Below are positions 60,176 to 64,000 of a stretch of 64,000 bases of DNA, piece by piece. Position numbers and translations under genes: made by a program. Origin of the DNA: Ideonella benzenivorans (GTDB taxonomy: Bacteria; Pseudomonadota; Gammaproteobacteria; Burkholderiales; Burkholderiaceae_C); NCBI RefSeq assembly GCF_020387415.1, contig NZ_JAGWCB010000018.1:1-64000 (forward strand), read 5' to 3'. The notes below the pieces were generated by a model. That model had not been told where the DNA came from. It worked only from the letters and a program-made list of their open reading frames with translations, and did not search any database. The number at the start of each line of letters is the position of its first letter. The stretch's first letter is position 1.

Positions 60176-60952
60176 TCAGTTGCGCACGCCGCCCAGCACG
60201 CTGAACAGGACGCCCATGTCCGAGAAGCCCGCCGAACGGGTCTCGCCCGACTGGCGCAGCGTGCCCACCAGCGGCGGCAGCACGGCCACCTGATGGATCA
60301 GGCTGCGGATGCTGTCCGAACCCGTCTTGGCCCGGATGTTGGCGATCTGGGTGCGCACCGTGGAGATGGCCACGCCATGGGACGTGGCGATCTTGGCCGG
60401 GCTGTCGCCGTCGCACAGGGCCACCAGCACCTGCTCCTCGCCCGGCGAGAGCTTGTGCGCCCGGGCAAAGCCCTGCACCGACAGGACGCCGCAGACCTGG
60501 CTCTTGCCCAGCACCAGCAGCGTGGCCGCAGCCGAGGATTCTCCCGGCAGCAACGGCAGTGGCACGACGGACACGCCGGCGCGCTGCTCGCCATCGCCCA
60601 GCGACAGCAGGCGGCGCAGGCCGCGGCGGCCGGCGCCTTGCAGGGCGTCCACCAGCGCGGTCTGGTCACGCAGGTCACGGGCGCGGAGTTGGCGCCCTTC
60701 GAGCATCAGTGGATGCTGGCCTTCCAGTTCCATCCGGGCGGCGTGGTTGGCGTGCATCACGCTGCCATCCTCGCCGATCATCACGAGGCCGTAGTCGATC
60801 TCGTCCAGCGCCAGGGCCATCAAACGGGCCATCAGGGCGGCGCCGGAGCGACGCTCAGGACCGCGGTAAGAAATGGCCCGCGTCAGTGCCGGCCAGGGGG
60901 TGCGCGGCGTGACAGTGCCGACGGACGGGGTGGGTTGGTTTTGTTCGAACAC
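60176..60952 (-). CDS. LuxR-type regulator with PAS-like sensor region
   Basis: This 258-residue protein has a PAS-like N-terminal half (LDEIDYGLVMIGEDGSVMHAN near residue 50 and a later beta-strand-rich part) and a C-terminal LuxR/NarL-type HTH: LSPGEEQVLVALCDGDSPAK then HGVAISTVRTQIANIRAKTG. There is no receiver domain. It starts with GTG at 60952, which has AGGAGG 6 bp upstream. The upstream region on the same strand contains the palindrome GTGTGATGAATTCACAC, a CRP-like site 119 bp from the start. The ligand of the PAS region is unknown. Confidence 0.85.
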   Translation of the reverse strand: MFEQNQPTPSVGTVTPRTPWPALTRAISYRGPERRSGAALMARLMALALDEIDYGLVMIGEDGSVMHANHAARMELEGQHPLMLEGRQLRARDLRDQTALVDALQGAGRRGLRRLLSLGDGEQRAGVSVVPLPLLPGESSAAATLLVLGKSQVCGVLSVQGFARAHKLSPGEEQVLVALCDGDSPAKIATSHGVAISTVRTQIANIRAKTGSDSIRSLIHQVAVLPPLVGTLRQSGETRSAGFSDMGVLFSVLGGVRN

Positions 60953-61070
60953 GGCTGACCTCCTTGATTTGAAGCCAGTGCGTCCATCCGCCTGTGGATG
61001 TCGATGACTCCAAGGCCTTCAGCTTAGAAGCCGGCCCTGCTAGTCCACCGTTAAGTTTGCACGGTCACTT

Positions 61071-61087
61071 GTGTGATGAATTCACAC
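61071..61087. promoter_or_regulatory. CRP-like palindrome upstream of the LuxR-type gene
   Basis: GTGTGATGAATTCACAC contains TGTGA and TCACA half-sites with a 5-bp spacer, one base less than the consensus Crp spacer. It is the only clear match noticed in the window, and a Crp-type gene lies within 1 kb. Whether Crp binds it is untested. It also precedes the MBL gene's 3' end, so it is relevant to the LuxR-type gene only. Confidence 0.5.
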
Positions 61088-61105
61088 TCCGCGCCGCGGC
61101 AAGCC

Positions 61106-61744
61106 TCAAGTCCCCCCTAAATAGGGATTGAAACGACGTTCCCGGCCAAAAGTGCTCTCCGGGCCATGGCCGGGGATGAAGACCGTGTCGTCGCCCATCG
61201 GCCACAGACGCTCGGTGATGCTGGCGATCAGCGTGTCGTAGTCGCCCCCCGGGAAATCCGTGCGACCAATGGAGCCGGCGAACAGCACATCGCCCACAAA
61301 GCAGCGTTGGGCTTCGGCATGGTGGAACACCACATGGCCCGGCGTGTGACCCGGGCAATGGCGCACCACCACCTCGGTGTGGCCCAGCGCAACGGTGTCC
61401 AGATCGGACAGCCAGCGGGTCGGGGTGAAAGGCTCGGCCGGCGGAAAACGGAACATCCGGCTTTGTTCGGGCAGTTGCTCAATCCAGAACTGATCGCCCC
61501 GGTGGGGGCCGATGATCGGCAGGCCCAGGCGCCGCGCCATCTCGCCAGTGCCCCCGGCGTGGTCGATGTGGGCATGGGTGAGCCACAGTGCGGTGGGCGT
61601 GACCGCCAGGCGCTGCATCTCGGCGATCAGTCGGTCCACCTCGCCGCCGGGATCGATCACCGCGGCCTGCAGCGTCTCATCGCACCAGACGATGGAGCAG
61701 TTTTGCTGGAAGGCGGTGACGGGAACGGTGAGGTAGCGCAGCAT
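61106..61744 (-). CDS. Glyoxalase-II-like MBL-fold hydrolase (YcbL type)
   Basis: This 212-residue metallo-beta-lactamase-fold hydrolase has the zinc motif LTHAHIDHAGG and later ligands in CPGHTPGHVVF and VGDVLFAGSIGRTDFPGG. The C-terminal GHGPESTFGRERRFNPYL matches the YcbL/GloB2 group, which hydrolyses S-lactoylglutathione or related thioesters. The start at 61744 (MLRYLTVPV) is chosen; earlier in-frame ATGs would overlap upstream regulatory sequence. It is co-oriented with the LuxR gene but about 150 bp away and probably separate. It is divergent from the PuuE-like gene. Confidence 0.9.
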   Translation of the reverse strand: MLRYLTVPVTAFQQNCSIVWCDETLQAAVIDPGGEVDRLIAEMQRLAVTPTALWLTHAHIDHAGGTGEMARRLGLPIIGPHRGDQFWIEQLPEQSRMFRFPPAEPFTPTRWLSDLDTVALGHTEVVVRHCPGHTPGHVVFHHAEAQRCFVGDVLFAGSIGRTDFPGGDYDTLIASITERLWPMGDDTVFIPGHGPESTFGRERRFNPYLGGT

Positions 61745-61893
61745 CGTCGGCAAAGAAAGGTCATCCGGGGAAGGACGCCCTTCCCTCGCGTCCGATGTTA
61801 GTCGGGACGGCGCCCGACCGCTCAGGCGGCCAAGAAAAGGTCCGCCCGAACCGATTGGCATGGACAAGACCCCCAACTACCATCGTCCATGCC

Positions 61894-62919
61894 ATGCTCC
61901 AGGAACCCACGTCCGCCAACGCCTCCACACCGGCCCCGCCCGACGGACCGGACACTCGCTTCGGCCCCTTGCGCACCCACGGACGGTTCGACTATCTGCC
62001 GATCACAGCGCGTGACCGCTATCGCTGGCCCAATGGCGCCCGTCTGGCGGTGTATCTCGGCTTCAACCTGGAGCACTTCGCCTTCGGCGAGGGCCTGGGC
62101 GCGAACCTCGGCCCACCGTCACCGCAACCCGACGTGCTGAACTTCAGCTGGCGGGAGTACGGCAACCGGGTGGGCGCCTGGCGCTGCCTGGATCTGTTCA
62201 GCGACCTGTCACTGCCCGCGGCCGCGATCCTCAACACGGCCTTGCTCGACCATTGCCCGGAACTCATCGAAGCCTGCCGGGCCCGCGGCGATGAGCTGGT
62301 GGCGCACGGCCACACCAATGCGCACCGACAGAGCGACCTCTCCCGCGAACACGAGGGGGATCTGATCCGCCACTGCCGAGAGCGCATCGCCGCCGCCACC
62401 GGGCAGGCGCCCACCGGCTGGCTGTCGCCCTGGATCTCGGAGACGGCCGACACCTGCGACCTGTTGGCGCGGGAGCACTACCGCTACACGCTCAACTGGT
62501 GCCACGACGACCGGCCGGTGCGCATGCGCACGGCCCATGGCCCGCTGTGGGCCGTGCCCTATCCGCAGGAAGTGAACGACATCCCGATGATCATCGGCCG
62601 GCAGCTCGACGGCGCCGCCTTCGCCGACATGATCATCGACCAGTTCGAGGAGATGCGCAGGCAGGCAGACCATCCCACGCGGGGCCAGCCGCTGGTGATG
62701 GGCATTGCGCTGCATCCCTATCTGGTCGGACAGCCCTACCGGCTGCGCCACCTGCGGCGTGCGCTCACGGGCATCGCGCAGGCGGCTCAGGCGGGAGACA
62801 TCTGGGTGACGACCCCCGGGGCCATCGGTGCCCACATGGCCGTTGTCGAGGGTCAAGGCGACACGGCCATGTCGCCACGCACTGCGGTCGACGGGCAGAG
62901 CGGAACTCAGTTGGCCTGA
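61894..62919 (+). CDS. PuuE/allantoinase-like polysaccharide deacetylase family protein
   Basis: This 341-residue protein belongs to the polysaccharide deacetylase (NodB-fold) family, in its allantoinase PuuE-like group. Instead of the usual TFDDG it has FNLEHFAFG, a substitution typical of the PuuE subgroup. Metal-binding histidines lie in HGHTNAHRQSDL; GWLSPWISETADTCDLLA and YPQEVNDIPMII are further family segments, and the late GIALHPYLVGQPYR carries another His. These enzymes hydrolyse cyclic amides or similar C-N bonds rather than chitin. The substrate is unproven. Its 3' end overlaps the convergent gene by 13 bp. Confidence 0.85.
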   Translation: MLQEPTSANASTPAPPDGPDTRFGPLRTHGRFDYLPITARDRYRWPNGARLAVYLGFNLEHFAFGEGLGANLGPPSPQPDVLNFSWREYGNRVGAWRCLDLFSDLSLPAAAILNTALLDHCPELIEACRARGDELVAHGHTNAHRQSDLSREHEGDLIRHCRERIAAATGQAPTGWLSPWISETADTCDLLAREHYRYTLNWCHDDRPVRMRTAHGPLWAVPYPQEVNDIPMIIGRQLDGAAFADMIIDQFEEMRRQADHPTRGQPLVMGIALHPYLVGQPYRLRHLRRALTGIAQAAQAGDIWVTTPGAIGAHMAVVEGQGDTAMSPRTAVDGQSGTQLA

Positions 62920-64000
62920 AGCGTGAAGGCGCGCTCCAGAATGAGTTCCTGCGCCTTGGGGCGGGTCTGGGTGGCCGGGTCCAGATAGGTCCGCGAGGTG
63001 ATCTTCATGTTGGTGCCAAACGGCACACCCACCGGGTTGTCGGCCGTGGGCTGCGGAATCGTCAGGCAGACGGGCTCGCCCGTGCAGTCATAGCTGATGG
63101 TCAGCGCATAAAGCTGGCTGTAGAGGGCGTAGCGCGGGTCGCTCGGATCCGTGATGCCCGCCATCTTCAGGGCGGAGCCGGCCAGCGCGGTGTTGTTGAT
63201 CGCGACGACGCCGGTGTTGTTGTTCAGGTTCACCACCGAGTCACTGGTGTAGGTGGCCTTGCCGCTCTTCACATGGTCCACCCCGACAACCAGGATCTTG
63301 TCCTTCAGTTTGGCGGGGGTGTACTGGTAGGCGTCTTGCAGGTAGATGGCGTCGGGGTTGTCGCCATTGCAGACCTCGCCCATGTCCGCGCAGTAGTAGT
63401 TCTTGGTCTGCTGCAGCGTGGCCGCCACGTTGTTCTCGGTGATCGTGTACGCGGCGGCGTACTTGGCCTTGAGCTCGTTGACCAGTTGGTTGCGGGCCTG
63501 CTTCAGGTGGTCGGGCTCGGCCACGCCTTCACCCGGCACCTTGTAGGCGGGGGTGGGCAGGGGGGTCGACTCGCGCGATGCCAGCAGGGAGAGCTTCAGC
63601 GCGTTGATCGGAGCTGACGCCAGGTAGTCTGAGAAGGCGCTCTTGTTCGTGGGGTAAGCCGCCCGCATGAACAACGAATAGGTGTCGGCATCCGGGCCGG
63701 TGCCCATGTTCAGCGGCACGGCGGTGATCGGCAGGGCCAGCAGGTTGATGCCGGTGGTCGGGTAGCCCAGCGCGGTCAACTGGTTCACCACGTCCGAATA
63801 GGTGCGGCTGTCGGCCGTCATCACGAACACGGCCAGTTGGCTGAACGGCGCACCGCCAGGCGTGGGAGAACCCGCCGTCATGATGTCCAGTTGGTTGACG
63901 GAGTCATTCAGGGATTCAAACAACACCACCCTGCCCGACTTGGTCGGATCCGAGGGCAAGGGAGCGTAGTAGCGCGTGTTCAGGTAACTGGTGATGCCCA
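62907..64000 (-). CDS. Unknown protein, C-terminal part (runs off the window)
   Basis: The frame is open through the window edge, so the N-terminus lies beyond position 64000. The visible 364 residues have no recognised family motif. They are rich in Thr, Asn, Ala and Tyr, have few charged residues and show no membrane segment. Two cysteine-containing stretches (YYCADMGEVCNGD and SYDCTGEPVCL) could form disulfides, consistent with an exported or surface protein. I do not give a function. The first in-frame start-like codon in the window (TTG, 63957-63959) is not taken as the true start because the reading frame and similar composition continue upstream of it. Confidence 0.65.
   Translation of the reverse strand, partial: GITSYLNTRYYAPLPSDPTKSGRVVLFESLNDSVNQLDIMTAGSPTPGGAPFSQLAVFVMTADSRTYSDVVNQLTALGYPTTGINLLALPITAVPLNMGTGPDADTYSLFMRAAYPTNKSAFSDYLASAPINALKLSLLASRESTPLPTPAYKVPGEGVAEPDHLKQARNQLVNELKAKYAAAYTITENNVAATLQQTKNYYCADMGEVCNGDNPDAIYLQDAYQYTPAKLKDKILVVGVDHVKSGKATYTSDSVVNLNNNTGVVAINNTALAGSALKMAGITDPSDPRYALYSQLYALTISYDCTGEPVCLTIPQPTADNPVGVPFGTNMKITSRTYLDPATQTRPKAQELILERAFTLQAN

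Noticed and set aside
63957-63959. TTG as the true start of the last gene
   Set aside because: The frame is open to the window edge with similar composition, so the real start lies outside.

Overview
The window is high-GC, densely packed chromosomal DNA. Its gene content is that of a Burkholderiales betaproteobacterium: a mannose-type EIIA/HPr/enzyme I phosphotransferase set, a metX-metW pair, a class 2 pyrF, a putative ornithine-lipid acyltransferase, and a beta-type rRNA leader. The Sphaerotilaceae/Comamonadaceae neighbourhood (Leptothrix, Rubrivivax, Ideonella relatives) is my inference from gene content; no similarity search was run. No tRNA, insertion sequence, CRISPR array, prophage or attachment site was seen.

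Layout. 1-371: promoter and boxA leader of an rRNA operon that reads leftward out of the window. 372-3843: PTS genes (EIIA, HPr, enzyme I) with an olsB-like gene inserted on the opposite strand. 4092-8533: a degenerate histidine-kinase-like protein, a TlpA-type lipoprotein, a MarR regulator with a candidate operator, a ZIP-type metal transporter and an M20 peptidase. 8608-14507: a small unknown gene, gene debris with a 13-bp tandem duplication, DUF389 and DUF2520 proteins, metX-metW under a SAM-II riboswitch plus terminator, and a VirK/YbjX protein. 14588-18344: a TetR-controlled ABC efflux operon whose ATPase is frameshifted inside Walker A. 18657-24571: a small NTF2/nucleotidyltransferase/methyltransferase trio, a gamma carbonic anhydrase, penicillin-binding protein 1A and an orphan glutamate-type binding protein. 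24626-33707: an FMN glutamate-synthase-like protein, an SbmA/ABCD-type ABC half-transporter, a GST, purB, pyrF and a large hybrid histidine kinase. 33733-40046: a class II amidotransferase, a geranylgeranyl-reductase-like flavoprotein, a DksA-like zinc finger protein, an eRF1-like small protein, and SulP and NCS2 transporters. 40136-54282: a LysR regulator, an Opp/Dpp-type importer with three tandem substrate-binding proteins on the other side of a divergent promoter region, thioredoxin 2, an AmpG-like permease and an M48 protease. 54415-60952: a signalling block. 61106-64000: a glyoxalase-II-like hydrolase, a PuuE-like deacetylase and the 3' part of an unknown gene that runs off the window.

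The most interesting candidate system is 54415-60952. A small unknown protein and an ABC_sub_bind-type periplasmic binding protein without a transporter are followed, with overlapping starts and stops, by a membrane histidine kinase, a single-domain receiver and a receiver-linked class III nucleotide cyclase. They face a Crp-type regulator and a LuxR-type regulator that has a CRP-like palindrome upstream. The arrangement suggests a path from periplasmic ligand to histidine kinase to phospho-controlled cyclic nucleotide to Crp to LuxR. That chain is inference from gene order and motifs. The second highlight is the SAM-II riboswitch with its own intrinsic terminator in front of metXW, a class known mainly from alphaproteobacteria.
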